In this document: piece by piece, positions 9,232 through 18,471 of the stretch
Numbering within the stretch: the stretch's first letter is position 1
Layout of the letters: each line of letters begins with the position of its first letter
Assembly (NCBI GenBank): GCA_029263455.1
Contig: JAJCXM010000023.1
Location: 1 to 64,000, forward strand
Length of the DNA stretch: 64,000 nt
Source: Holophagae bacterium
GTDB lineage: Bacteria > Acidobacteriota > Holophagae > Acanthopleuribacterales > Acanthopleuribacteraceae
Direction: 5' to 3'
Notes under the pieces: generated by a model
What the model saw: the letters and a program-made list of their open reading frames with translations, nothing else
Databases searched by the model: none
What the model was told of the DNA's origin: nothing
Translations under genes and position numbers: made by a program

Positions 9232-9579
9232 CCAAATTCTTACCCAATCTCGTCTCAATCCATATCCGATAAGTAAGAATGATGGACATAATCAGTGGCT
9301 TGGACGAAATACTTATCCCTTGGGGTTCTATTGGTTCATGCCCCAAACATCAGTCCAGAATTCAATCCCACACTATTTTTCCGGACAATGTGTCCGATTC
9401 CCCTTTGACATCATCCGAAGCTAGGCTAAATGTGTCATCGGTCGGTGGGAAAAAGCAAATATTTTTTCCACATTCACACAATCCCAGCGAGGACTACGAC
9501 AAATAAGCTCTTACCTGCCTAGTCTTAATATCGGAACACTTGGCATTGTCTTTCGATTGTTGATATGCGATGTTGAGAT
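9232..9579. other. Intergenic stretch without a supportable gene
   Basis: About 350 bases, AT-richer than its surroundings, lie between the decayed remnant and the MORN/ankyrin/TPR gene. A short plus-strand open frame exists at 9279-9506, but it has no ribosome binding site, biased composition or recognisable motif. The segment presumably holds the promoter of the gene at 9580. A TTGGCAT box at 9540-9546 vaguely resembles a sigma54 -24 element but lacks a proper TTGC partner. Confidence 0.5.
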
Positions 9580-11694
9580 GTGGAATATATGCTTCTTGCT
9601 TTGATATCAATTGGTAATGGTGGGCAACCGTCTGACCAAGCTTTCATACGCGGTACTGCGCATAACCGTCAAATCGTGGATTGGCTGGTCGCCTATGATC
9701 GCGTCGCGTGGGTTACATCTGACGAGGCCATGAAAGCACCGAAAGAAAAACTCAAACAATTGGGCCGGGTATGGTTCTGTCTCGAAGTCGATGGTCGCTG
9801 GCACGCATTCTACGGCAAGCAAAATCATGATCAAGACGTTTTTCAATTGGTTCTCCAATATCATATCGATCACGAAGACAAAGTCATTGAATGCGACACC
9901 AAGGTTGACAAGCAGGAGTTGGATGCGTTTTCTCGTGCAATGAGCGTAACGAGCCAGAAAATCCGATCCGTTTTGCGGTGGGAAAATGTACGCGTGAATC
10001 ACTATTTACGTCGCTTGGGTGATCACAACATTGAAGTTTGGGTATTGCCAGCAGCACAACCTGATGGGACATACGTCTGGGGCGGAGAGTTCCGTTTTGT
10101 CTATTCCAGTGACGGCCGTCAAGAATTGCACCGCGAAGATACATATACACGATTTCACCAGGTGAAACCCAAAGAGAACCCAATCATCGAAATAGACAAC
10201 TGGTCACGTGACTTCCCGACCGTTGAGCAGATCTTCTTCCTGATGGTGCATGGCCATGTCTTTGAGAGAGTCACCATTCTAAACAAGCATTCCCATACAC
10301 TCAAACCTGGTGGGGCGATGAGGACTTCTTTGCTACACGTCCAAAACGAAAGACGCAAAAGAGGTGAACTCATTCCGTCAAAAGATACCGGCTGTCTAGT
10401 CTTCGATGACCGTCAAGAAGACAGGGCAGGCGAGATTCTATGGGAGGGACCGTGTTTGGATGGTGTCGCCCAAGGTCTGGGTCGTTTGACCTGGCTCGAT
10501 GGTGAAAAAGTACCGTCCGTATTTGAAGGGTTCCTCAAAGCCGGGAAAGAACATGGTTACGGTAAGTACACCATGTCAAGCGGAGACATAGTCTGGACGT
10601 ATTGGGTTGACGGCGCCATGACAGGGCCGCAAACCATTGTCTCAACAGAGCACACGACGTGGGGATATGCTTTGGACTCACAGCTTGTTGGTTGGTGGCG
10701 ATCTATCGGTTCCGATGGAAGAGTTCTTGATTGGTACCAACACGACAGCCCGTTGGCGAATGATCTTTCCGACTTATGTCGCGGTGCCTATCTGGGCGTG
10801 AAGAATTTGATCGATCATACATTAGCAAAGGGAATACCGATCAATTTACAAGGGCCTGATGGCGGAAGTGCACTTATGTGTGCTGTGCTAGCGAACCGTC
10901 CTGAAGTCGCAGCCTATTTGTTGGAACACGGCGCAGACGGCGAGGTCTTGCACTATGGTCACCATTTCAATGCATATCAGTTAGCCAATGCACTTGGAAA
11001 CACCGACATGATGTACCTCCTATCGGAGAACAAAGCTGCAGATGAGATCAATTCCGATTGTGTACCTTCGCCGGTCACCCTATGGATCGAGATGATGAAG
11101 GGTTGGCAAACGATCAATGAATCATCCTTAGTTTGGTTTGGAAATGAGCAGACTAAGGAACTAACACCTGCAACGCCAGACGAATGGTATCGGCTGGGTG
11201 AAGTCTACCTGGAATTTGGTTGGTTGGAGCAGGCTGAGGCTCCGCTGACAAAGGCTGCCCGTGCGATGGGGACGGCAGAAGCATGGAATAGCCTTGGATA
11301 TACGCTTCAGGGGCTCAAGAAAGTACAGGCCGCCAAACGAGCTTATGAACGAGTGCTCGAAATTGATCCACACCACCTTTCCGCCAAAGTTAATGACGCC
11401 TATCTGTCTACGAATTCGGGCGACTATCAATCGGCAATAGTTTCATTCAAAGACGTCTTAAAGCAAGAACCTGGCTACGTCAACGCAGCCACTGGCCTGG
11501 CGCAATGTTATGTGTTGAGCGGTGACACAAATGCCGCTTTGCAATGGATTGAAGAAATGACAAAGGATTATCCAAAACAACCGATTTTCTGGAGAGTAAA
11601 ATCCTGGGTGTTGAAGAAGGTCGGCCGTGATGACGAGGCAGCGCAAGCGCAGTCACGCGCCGAGCATTTAGAGACGACGAAATCTGACGATTAA
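9580..11694 (+). CDS. Multidomain MORN-like / ankyrin / TPR protein
   Basis: A ~700-residue protein starting with GTG at 9580 or, equally possible, ATG at 9589 (MLLALISIGNGG, a weak signal-peptide-like start). The N-terminal ~280 residues are unique and beta-rich. Two MORN-like repeats follow, WEGPCLDGVAQGLGRLTW and FEGFLKAGKEHGYGKYT (about 287-330). Then come ankyrin-type repeats containing GGSALMCAVLANRPEVAAYL and LLEHGAD (about 425-490). At least four TPR units fill the C-terminus, for example AWNSLGYTLQGLKKVQAAKR and AAKRAYERVLEIDPHH. All three repeat families bind proteins or membranes, so a scaffold role is likely. No enzyme motif is visible. It is monocistronic and followed in frame by the amidohydrolase remnant. 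Confidence 0.8.
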   Translation: MEYMLLALISIGNGGQPSDQAFIRGTAHNRQIVDWLVAYDRVAWVTSDEAMKAPKEKLKQLGRVWFCLEVDGRWHAFYGKQNHDQDVFQLVLQYHIDHEDKVIECDTKVDKQELDAFSRAMSVTSQKIRSVLRWENVRVNHYLRRLGDHNIEVWVLPAAQPDGTYVWGGEFRFVYSSDGRQELHREDTYTRFHQVKPKENPIIEIDNWSRDFPTVEQIFFLMVHGHVFERVTILNKHSHTLKPGGAMRTSLLHVQNERRKRGELIPSKDTGCLVFDDRQEDRAGEILWEGPCLDGVAQGLGRLTWLDGEKVPSVFEGFLKAGKEHGYGKYTMSSGDIVWTYWVDGAMTGPQTIVSTEHTTWGYALDSQLVGWWRSIGSDGRVLDWYQHDSPLANDLSDLCRGAYLGVKNLIDHTLAKGIPINLQGPDGGSALMCAVLANRPEVAAYLLEHGADGEVLHYGHHFNAYQLANALGNTDMMYLLSENKAADEINSDCVPSPVTLWIEMMKGWQTINESSLVWFGNEQTKELTPATPDEWYRLGEVYLEFGWLEQAEAPLTKAARAMGTAEAWNSLGYTLQGLKKVQAAKRAYERVLEIDPHHLSAKVNDAYLSTNSGDYQSAIVSFKDVLKQEPGYVNAATGLAQCYVLSGDTNAALQWIEEMTKDYPKQPIFWRVKSWVLKKVGRDDEAAQAQSRAEHLETTKSDD

Positions 11695-12351
11695 CAACGC
11701 CCTGGCGGTATCAATGATGGGCGAGAAGGTTTTCGTCACCGCATTGAGCACAACGCGATTGTCAGGCCCGACCAGCGAGTGCGCTACAGCGAAACAGGGG
11801 CTGTCGCTACATTAGTTGGGTTCTTCCCCGTCTGTGACATGCTGCCCTGGACCGACTTCTACAAAGACTATGGCGAAGATGCGCGCGCAATGATTGATGC
11901 CAACCCTCAGGGTCATTTTGCCTGGCATGGCGACGATCCATGGATGCCGCCCATCAGCCCCTTGAAGGAAATGGCTTCACTGGTAACCCGCCAAGAGTAC
12001 ACCGCCGATGGCGATGTGTGCGAGCCACCTGACTGGCTGCGTGCCAAGGCCATAACCGTGAATGAATTCCTTCATCTGATGACCCTGGGCGCGGCCTACG
12101 CGCTCTTTCGAGAGCAAGAAGTGGGTTCGGTGGAGGTGGGCAAGTTTGCAGATTTTGTCGTCATCAGCGACGATCCCACCAGCGTTGATGCCACTGATAT
12201 GTGGAACCTGCAACTGCTGATGACGATGGTAAACGGTGAGATCGTCTTTTGCCGAGAAGCCGATTTGGATGCGGACCTCCGGCTTCAAAAAAGGAACATG
12301 GACGCGACAGCGGTTGGGCGACCCAAGATCTGCGCATCCGTTGTCCAATAG
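11695..12351 (+). pseudogene. Amidohydrolase (family 3 type), C-terminal remnant
   Basis: Immediately after the stop of the preceding gene, in the same frame, the sequence encodes GREGFRHRIEHNAIVRPDQ and later LMTLGAAYALFREQEVGSVEVGKFADFVVIS in one continuous frame to a TAG at 12349-12351. This is the C-terminal third of a metal-dependent amidohydrolase: the RHRIEH metal-ligand strand and the final G-x-ADFVVI strand of the composite beta-sandwich. Full-length relatives are roughly 500-600 residues. The N-terminal barrel with the HxH motif is absent, and there is no start codon with a ribosome binding site. A GTG at 11779 would give 190 residues, still without the metal site. I read it as a truncated pseudogene. 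Confidence 0.7.
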
Positions 12352-12402
12352 AAAGCCCGGGCTGTGAACATGTTTTTACCTTGTTATTTCGCGGGCATAT
12401 AC

Positions 12403-13899
12403 CTATCGGCCAATGAACGTGTTGGGGAATTCGTCGTCGGCGGGTGAGTCGGTCAGCCGAATGAGGCTACCGCTCTCTACGGACAACGCGTATATCTCAA
12501 AATCACCGTCTCGAAACGAAGAGAACCTGAGCCATTTCCCGTCAGGCGACCATTTGGGATTCTCGTCTGAGGCTAAATGGTTGGTTAGCCTAATAACGTT
12601 GGTGCCGTCTGCGTTCATGACGTAGATTTCGTTGTTGCCGTGGCGATCGGATTCAAAGGCGATCAACGTGCCATCAGGTGACCAATCGGGTGCCTCGTCA
12701 AAAGCGACACTATCTGTAAGCCGCGTCAATGAGCCGTCGATTAGGGAAAGAATCGATAAATCATTGTTATTACCAAATAGGGTTTGGAAGACGATTTGCG
12801 ATCCCGACGGTGACCAGGAAGGCGAGACACCTAACGCAAAGGTCAATTGAGTCACCATTTGGCTTTCAACATCAATCACAAAGACTTCTGGTCGACCGGA
12901 ATCGGACCTCAGAGACGAAAAGGCAATCTGTTGACCGTCGGGCGACCAAACCGGCTGACCGTCTAATGCTGGGTGGCTGGTGAGCTGTTGAAGATTGGAA
13001 CCGTCAGTGTCCATCACATACAAGTCGCCGTCGCCGCTTCGATGTGATCGAAAGACGATCTTGTGACCATCAGGCGACCACTCGGGTTCCGTGTCCTGTG
13101 CTGGATGTGTTGTTAGACGGCGTAGCTCTCCGTCCTCTTCATTCAAGATATAGATCTCTTCGTTGCCATCGCGCGTCGACGAGAACACCGTTTTGGTGGC
13201 TAAGGGCGATGTCATGGGGATGGCCGCGTTTGACCATAAGAAACGTGACCCATCCAGATCCCCTCTTAAGGCTGTAATGGTTATGTCGCCGGTGCTTTGA
13301 ACTTCGTAGAAAGAACCTTCTACCGGGCTAAACGCTTGAGAGAAAACAAGTAACCCTTTTCCGCTGGGCGCGATGCCTGACAAGGACGCAGGCGAGCGAT
13401 CATTAAGCAATCGCCCTTGACCATCGAACTGAACGACGCGGATATCGACTGCTCCATCATCCAGGTTGACGACGGCAATGCCATCCCAAGTTACCGATGC
13501 GGAGCCGGCGGGCACTCGCCAGGCCTGTGCAAACCGATCCTCTTCAACCACATGAGCGATGCCTGAGGCTTCGCCGGTCGCTTGGTAGCCCGCGGTAAAC
13601 ATGACCTCATCGCCTTCAACAATTCGAATATGTGACACCTCATCAATCCCAAAGAGATCCGCGATGCTTGAGCTTTGGAAGCCGCCTGCGGCGATGGTTC
13701 CCTCCGCTGCGGCCAATAGCAGACCTTGCGCATCAAACGCTTCGAGAGCCCAATCATGGGCACTGCTATCCAAGCCGTGGATTTGGATGTGGGTGCTGAA
13801 GCCACCTGCCGCCCGAGTGACGTGGGGAATCATACGCGTTTGCGCCCATCCGCTTACCCACATAAATAGACCTATTAAAAATACATTTGTTTTTGACAT
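12403..13899 (-). CDS. Secreted TolB-like six-bladed propeller protein
   Basis: A 498-residue exported protein with a signal peptide ending at GWAQ (about residues 1-19) and a GGAGG ribosome binding site seven bases before the ATG. Residues ~20-245 form a beta-rich N-terminal domain beginning TRMIPHVTRAAGGFSTHIQI. Residues ~250-498 hold six PD40/TolB-type repeats, each with a WSPDG-like turn, an IAFSS-like strand, an EIYVMN-like strand and a RLT(N/D)-like end. The propeller resembles the TolB C-terminal domain, but the N-terminal domain and lack of Pal-system neighbours argue against true TolB. It probably binds protein or glycan in the periplasm or outside the cell. It converges with the amidohydrolase remnant. 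Confidence 0.82.
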   Translation of the reverse strand: MSKTNVFLIGLFMWVSGWAQTRMIPHVTRAAGGFSTHIQIHGLDSSAHDWALEAFDAQGLLLAAAEGTIAAGGFQSSSIADLFGIDEVSHIRIVEGDEVMFTAGYQATGEASGIAHVVEEDRFAQAWRVPAGSASVTWDGIAVVNLDDGAVDIRVVQFDGQGRLLNDRSPASLSGIAPSGKGLLVFSQAFSPVEGSFYEVQSTGDITITALRGDLDGSRFLWSNAAIPMTSPLATKTVFSSTRDGNEEIYILNEEDGELRRLTTHPAQDTEPEWSPDGHKIVFRSHRSGDGDLYVMDTDGSNLQQLTSHPALDGQPVWSPDGQQIAFSSLRSDSGRPEVFVIDVESQMVTQLTFALGVSPSWSPSGSQIVFQTLFGNNNDLSILSLIDGSLTRLTDSVAFDEAPDWSPDGTLIAFESDRHGNNEIYVMNADGTNVIRLTNHLASDENPKWSPDGKWLRFSSFRDGDFEIYALSVESGSLIRLTDSPADDEFPNTFIGR

Positions 13900-14088
13900 T
13901 TAAGACCTCCGAGTCTGTTCGCAACCTTGTTGCTCGGCTGTCTAAATACAAAATCGGTGCCTGGAATTTGGTAGACTATGCGCGTCCGTTAACTTGTTTA
14001 ATTTAAGCTAGATACGGAAACAACCAAGCGTAGGGTGCCTAAATGCCTTTTACGATATATGCAAACTTCGCGATATATGGCAAAAAAC

Positions 14089-15642
14089 CTAGCTCTTTTT
14101 GTTGGGCTTAATGGCTAACTTGCGTAGCCTAGACTCCAGCGTCGATGGATTGAGGCCCAGAATACGGGCAGCGCCCCTGGGTCCACTTACGCGACCGCCA
14201 GTAAGTTCCAATGTCTCAAGAATATGCCGACGTTCCACGTACTCAAGTGTTTGGGAAGTTATCGTAGCTGCAGACTTCTTTTCAGGCAGCCAACTTCCCG
14301 GACTTAACACCGGTCCATCGTTGAGGATCAATGCGCGTTCGAGCAGGTTTTCCAATTCACGGATGTTACCGGGCCAATCGTACGCGCTTAAGGCGTCTAT
14401 CACTTTTGCATCTACTTTCTCGATGGACCTGCCCATTTTGCGACCGTGTTTGTTAAGCAGATCAAAAACCAGGTTGGGGATGTCCTCCAATCGATCGCGT
14501 AGGGGCGGCAACGTGATGGGAAAAACATTCAATCGATAAAACAAATCTTCACGGAAGCGGCCTTCACGTACGGCGAGCTCAAGGTCAACATGCGTGGCTG
14601 CCACCACTCGCACATCACACTTGATGGGCTTGGGGTTGCCGACCCGATTGAACTCGCCCTCCTGTAACACGCGCAATAGACTGGCCTGCAAATTCGCGGG
14701 TAGATCGCCGATTTCGTCCAGAAACAAGGTGCCGCCGTCAGCGACTTCAAAGCGACCTAGTTTTCGAGAGACGGCGCCAGTAAATGCACCGCGTTCGTGA
14801 CCGAACAGCTCGCTTTCGATGAGTTCCGCAGGCATGGCGGCACAGTTCACGGTCACCATCGCCGACTTGTGACGAGCGCTACGGTTGTGGAGCGCTTGTG
14901 CCACCATCTCCTTTCCGGTTCCCGTTTCACCGCGAATGAGCACGGTGGTGGAGGTCTTGGCGACTTTATCGAGCTGCGAGAGAACGTCCTGAAACCCACG
15001 ATTCTTGGTTTCGAACTCGTTAAACTGATTGAAGGGACGCGCTTCGATGCGCAAATACGTGTTCTCGGCCTGCAGGCGGTCACGAAGATCTTGCAATTGC
15101 AGATGCGCCTCATTGAGAGCCGTGTTACGTGCCGAGAGCTCGGCTGTTCGGGCGGCGACGCGATTCTCGAGTTCGCTATTCAAGGATTCAAGATCCGATT
15201 GCGCCTGTTGACGTTTTTGGATCTCTTGATGGAGTCGAATATTGTGTTCGGCAAGGTCTTTTCGTAGTTGGTACAGGTCGATATGTGTGCGCACGCGCGC
15301 CAGTACTTCATCCACCTGGATGGGTTTGGTGATGTAGTCAACCGCGCCACTTTGGAAGGCCTTTATCTTGTGTTCGGTTTCAACCAGGGAGGTCATGAAG
15401 ATAATCGGAACATCCCGTATATGCGGTAGAGCAAGCAAACGCCGTGCGGTTTCGAATCCGTCCCATCCTGGCATCACCACATCCATCAGAATCAGTGCCG
15501 GTGTGATCAATGCGGCCTGTTTAACTGAAGTTGGACCGTCGTTGGCGACAGATATGTCATAGCCTGCCGTTCCCAGGCAACGGACCAAGACGTCAAGGTT
15601 GGTGGGTGTGTCATCGACAATGAGAATGGTTGATGGGCTCAT
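14089..15642 (-). CDS. Sigma54-dependent response regulator (NtrC-type: REC-AAA+-Fis)
   Basis: A 517-residue response regulator. REC domain: phospho-acceptor Asp54 in LILMDVVMPG and Lys106 in YITKP. A coiled coil follows at about 125-200. The AAA+ domain has Walker A GETGTGKE at 238-245 and the sigma54-contact loop GAFTGA at 285-290, then DGGTLFLDEIGDLP (Walker B). The last ~50 residues are a Fis-type helix-turn-helix (LELTGGRVSGPRGAARILGL). It should activate sigma54 promoters after phosphorylation. Its start overlaps the stop of the upstream sensor kinase gene by four bases, so the two form a coupled two-component pair. The target genes are not shown by the sequence. Confidence 0.93.
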   Translation of the reverse strand: MSPSTILIVDDTPTNLDVLVRCLGTAGYDISVANDGPTSVKQAALITPALILMDVVMPGWDGFETARRLLALPHIRDVPIIFMTSLVETEHKIKAFQSGAVDYITKPIQVDEVLARVRTHIDLYQLRKDLAEHNIRLHQEIQKRQQAQSDLESLNSELENRVAARTAELSARNTALNEAHLQLQDLRDRLQAENTYLRIEARPFNQFNEFETKNRGFQDVLSQLDKVAKTSTTVLIRGETGTGKEMVAQALHNRSARHKSAMVTVNCAAMPAELIESELFGHERGAFTGAVSRKLGRFEVADGGTLFLDEIGDLPANLQASLLRVLQEGEFNRVGNPKPIKCDVRVVAATHVDLELAVREGRFREDLFYRLNVFPITLPPLRDRLEDIPNLVFDLLNKHGRKMGRSIEKVDAKVIDALSAYDWPGNIRELENLLERALILNDGPVLSPGSWLPEKKSAATITSQTLEYVERRHILETLELTGGRVSGPRGAARILGLNPSTLESRLRKLAIKPNKKS

Positions 15643-17744
15643 GAAAAGTTTTCCTGGGTTTCATCGACCAGTTTGCGTAGTCCGGCCAAGTCAAAGGAGT
15701 CGGCGTATAACTTGAAACGGGTGGTTAGTGGATTAAGATCGGGATTCAATTGCTCCATGGCGGCAATACATTCTCGCACGCCCAAAATACGACCGCTGGC
15801 GCAGGCATCAGATAAGCGCTTCAACAATTCGCGAGGCAGTTGTGAGATAAGCAGATTAGTCGCTGCGGGCTGCGGTTGAATGCCCTCGTCGATGGCAAAA
15901 CGCACGCTGAAGTGGAATCGGCTTCCCTTTCCTACCTCGCTCTCAACTCCAATTTCACTGCCCATCAGTCGACAGAGATTGCGGCAAATGGCTAATCCTA
16001 AGCCCGTGCCTTCGTTTTGCGTTTGGCTCTCCGGAGTCACCTGATGAAAGGGCAGGAAAACATGTTCCAGCTCGTCAGGCGGAATCCCACGGCCCGTGTC
16101 CGAAACCTCAAAACCAATCTCGATGTGACCATCCAAAGGCGCGCCATAAGTTAGCTGGACACGAATATCACCTTGCGAGGTGAATTTGATGGCGTTCATG
16201 CCGAGGTTAAGCAGGATCTGGCGTAAGCGCGTATGGTCTGCGATGACTCTTTGAGGTGGGTTGCCGATGGTGACGCGTTCATACGAAAGCCCTTTGGCTT
16301 TGGCAGGCATGGACAGGAAGCGATCAATTTCATCCATGAACGGTTCCCACTCGATGAGGCAGGCATTGAGTTTGATGTTGGCCATGTCTAGTTTCGAATA
16401 GTCGAGGATTTCATCGATCAGAGAGAGTAAATGGCGGCCACTCTGTTCAATGCTCAATATGTCGCGTTCCTGGGTATTGCTGGGCTTGGATTGGATGAGC
16501 ATTTGTGTCATGCCTAGGATGCCGTTCAGCGGGGTGCGTAATTCATGACTCATTTGGGCTAGAAAGGTACCTTTTGCTCGATTAGCGGTCTCGGCCGCCA
16601 AGCGCGCGATCCTGCCTTTGTGCATGCCTGCGAATTCCGAAGCAATGAACAGCGACATGAAAAAAAGAAGCAATAGGCTGCTACTGCCATAAATGAGTGG
16701 CAGCGAAAAATGAGTGTCCGTTATCACGTCAATATGAGCGAGGATGACAAAAACGAGGCTGATAATGAAGATATTCCAACCCAAGACGATGAGCATTAAA
16801 CCTGGTCGTTTGCGCCTGAATTCGAACCTCAAAACAAGTCCAATCTCTAGTAGCGCAATCAGCAGCAGCGGCATGATCATGGATGTGGTCAGCCAGGGGC
16901 TTAAAGCAGCCAGAACGCAGGCGGTCGCTACATAGATTTTGATTCGGCGCGGCAGCGGCTGACTGCTGAATTCGTAAAAGAATAGGATGGCTGAAATACC
17001 TAGCGTCAAGATCGCGATTTTGGCCGCTGTGTTATAGCTCTCCAACAGCCAAGCATCCGTTTCAAACCTCAATTGAAGAGGCAAATAGCCTAGCGCGGCC
17101 ATTGCCAGCGCGAAAAGCGCGAAATAGGCATTGGAACGTTGTGGCAGGTAGTAGAGGTAGAGCACAAAGTGCAGGACCGCAACGGCCAGTGCCAATCCCG
17201 TGAAGAGCCATTGAATGACGCTGTGTTGACGGACCTGACGCTTGTAATCGGCCATGGCTTGGTCCCATGAGGTTATGTACAAGGTGAACCCAGCGGCGAC
17301 GCCTTCGCGCCATGCCTTTTTAGCGTGAGGGTTCGCGAAACGTATGGCTAACACACCTTTTTCGCCGAATTCGGGTCGAAAAATCAAGGGTTCGGGCAGG
17401 TTCGCGTTATTACGAGTGATGACATCGGGAGCCAGCTGTCCCCAAACATGGATCAACTCGCCGTTCTGATAAATTTCAGCCGCTCCAGCGCAACCGAATA
17501 CCAATGCCAAATCGGTATCGGCCATGGTGGCGGGCAGGAAATAGTCCAGCTTGAACCAAGCCACCGATTCGAAACCGGTTTGCGGTAATTGATCATGTGT
17601 GAGCGCAGGGTTGACGCCGGTCTCCCATTCACCCTCATCGAAGCGTGCCCATTCGGCTTGATCGCCGGACCGATATCGCCATGGCCCAAATTGGGGTTCT
17701 TCAAAAGCGATCGACCATATGGGCACGATCCAAAGTAAAAACAC
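15639..17744 (-). CDS. Sensor histidine kinase with periplasmic jelly-roll and 7TM region
   Basis: This 701-residue kinase begins with a signal-like hydrophobic stretch, then a ~150-residue periplasmic domain with a GCAGAAEIYQNGELIHVWG pattern typical of a galactose-binding-like jelly roll. Seven or so membrane helices follow (about 180-375), a 7TMR-DISM layout. The cytoplasmic part has a HisKA box, QMSHELRTPLNG with phospho-acceptor His400, and an ATPase domain with NAIKFT, DTGRGIP and GTGLGLAI boxes. A ~60-residue helical tail follows, reminiscent of a small receiver-interaction or Hpt-like region but without a clear motif. It is coupled to the NtrC-type regulator gene by an ATGA overlap. 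The ligand is unknown. Confidence 0.9.
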   Translation of the reverse strand: MFLLWIVPIWSIAFEEPQFGPWRYRSGDQAEWARFDEGEWETGVNPALTHDQLPQTGFESVAWFKLDYFLPATMADTDLALVFGCAGAAEIYQNGELIHVWGQLAPDVITRNNANLPEPLIFRPEFGEKGVLAIRFANPHAKKAWREGVAAGFTLYITSWDQAMADYKRQVRQHSVIQWLFTGLALAVAVLHFVLYLYYLPQRSNAYFALFALAMAALGYLPLQLRFETDAWLLESYNTAAKIAILTLGISAILFFYEFSSQPLPRRIKIYVATACVLAALSPWLTTSMIMPLLLIALLEIGLVLRFEFRRKRPGLMLIVLGWNIFIISLVFVILAHIDVITDTHFSLPLIYGSSSLLLLFFMSLFIASEFAGMHKGRIARLAAETANRAKGTFLAQMSHELRTPLNGILGMTQMLIQSKPSNTQERDILSIEQSGRHLLSLIDEILDYSKLDMANIKLNACLIEWEPFMDEIDRFLSMPAKAKGLSYERVTIGNPPQRVIADHTRLRQILLNLGMNAIKFTSQGDIRVQLTYGAPLDGHIEIGFEVSDTGRGIPPDELEHVFLPFHQVTPESQTQNEGTGLGLAICRNLCRLMGSEIGVESEVGKGSRFHFSVRFAIDEGIQPQPAATNLLISQLPRELLKRLSDACASGRILGVRECIAAMEQLNPDLNPLTTRFKLYADSFDLAGLRKLVDETQENFS

Positions 17745-17947
17745 GAGTTAGCGAATCTCCCTTTTTAGTGCTCCTATTCTACGCTTATGCCAAATTGAGT
17801 CACCAGTCTTGATCGCGATTGCGCTTTTCGCAAGATCTGGATCTGACCGTCTCAACACGCGCTTTAGTTGCAATAAAAACCAGAGACCCCGCATCTAATC
17901 CGTATATCTAATAAACAAGCTTGTTTGTCCTTTGACGGAGGAATGAC

Positions 17948-18436
17948 ATGAGGGTTCTCGTGTGTGTGATCTTATTACTGGCTACCGCATGTGGTGCGGT
18001 GCATCAAAAATCGAACAAGTCAGCTGCGCAAAAAACGACTACGCCAGCTCGACCGCTTAATCCGAACCAGCAAGAGAACGACCGCTTCGAGCAACAAATT
18101 TTAAAAGAAATTGCCGGTCGTGAACGGGAGCCGGCCGAAAAAGTGTTTGAGAATATTCGCTTGGACGCGCTTAAAAACATCCCGGCCAAACGCTTCCTGC
18201 GCATCATGAATGCGGGTTACAGCCGAGCGCTGGGTGTGGAGTGCACCCATTGTCACGATGACGGCGATTTCGCCAGCGACGATAAACGGCCCAAACGCGC
18301 CGCACGCGAAATGGCAGCCATGCACCGTAAGATCAACGCACAACTAGCAGAAATGGAGCATTTGGAACCGCAGGCTGAACAACGATTTATCAATTGCACA
18401 ACCTGCCATCGTGGCTCCATTGATCCCATGAATTAG
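17948..18436 (+). CDS. Diheme c-type cytochrome, reaction-centre cytochrome-like lipoprotein
   Basis: A 162-residue periplasmic cytochrome. The first 15 residues form a lipoprotein-type signal ending LLATAC, although Ala at -3 is less usual. Two heme motifs are visible: CTHCH at 99-103 and CTTCH at 150-154. The segment ALGVECTHCH and the MAAMHRKIN helix between the hemes follow the pattern of the photosynthetic-reaction-centre cytochrome c subunit family, which occurs widely in non-phototrophic Acidobacteriota. A GGAGG box precedes the ATG. The gene is monocistronic, divergent from the sensor kinase, and ends inside a perfect inverted repeat. It probably shuttles electrons in the periplasm; the partner is not apparent here. 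Confidence 0.87.
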   Translation: MRVLVCVILLLATACGAVHQKSNKSAAQKTTTPARPLNPNQQENDRFEQQILKEIAGREREPAEKVFENIRLDALKNIPAKRFLRIMNAGYSRALGVECTHCHDDGDFASDDKRPKRAAREMAAMHRKINAQLAEMEHLEPQAEQRFINCTTCHRGSIDPMN

Positions 18437-18460
18437 GGCGCTTTTGTTGTCGCCCTAATT
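18431..18460. terminator. Perfect 10-bp inverted repeat between convergent genes
   Basis: AATTAGGGCG and CGCCCTAATT pair perfectly around a 10-base loop. The left arm contains the TAG stop of the cytochrome gene, and the repeat lies between two convergent genes. There is no long T run on either side, so it may act as a bidirectional terminator or transcript-protecting hairpin rather than a classic intrinsic terminator. Confidence 0.55.
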
Positions 18461-18471
18461 CTGTTTCGGGA

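Noticed and set aside
9279-9506. Open frame of 75 codons in the gap before the MORN/ankyrin/TPR gene
   Set aside because: No ribosome binding site, no recognisable composition or motif, and AT-rich surroundings; probably chance.
9540-9556. TTGGCAT box as a sigma54 promoter for the gene at 9580
   Set aside because: The -12 element lacks GC at the right distance.
12352-12380. Palindrome AGCCCGGGCT between convergent genes as a terminator
   Set aside because: A perfect palindrome with no loop; the T run is 11 bases away. Too weak to call.
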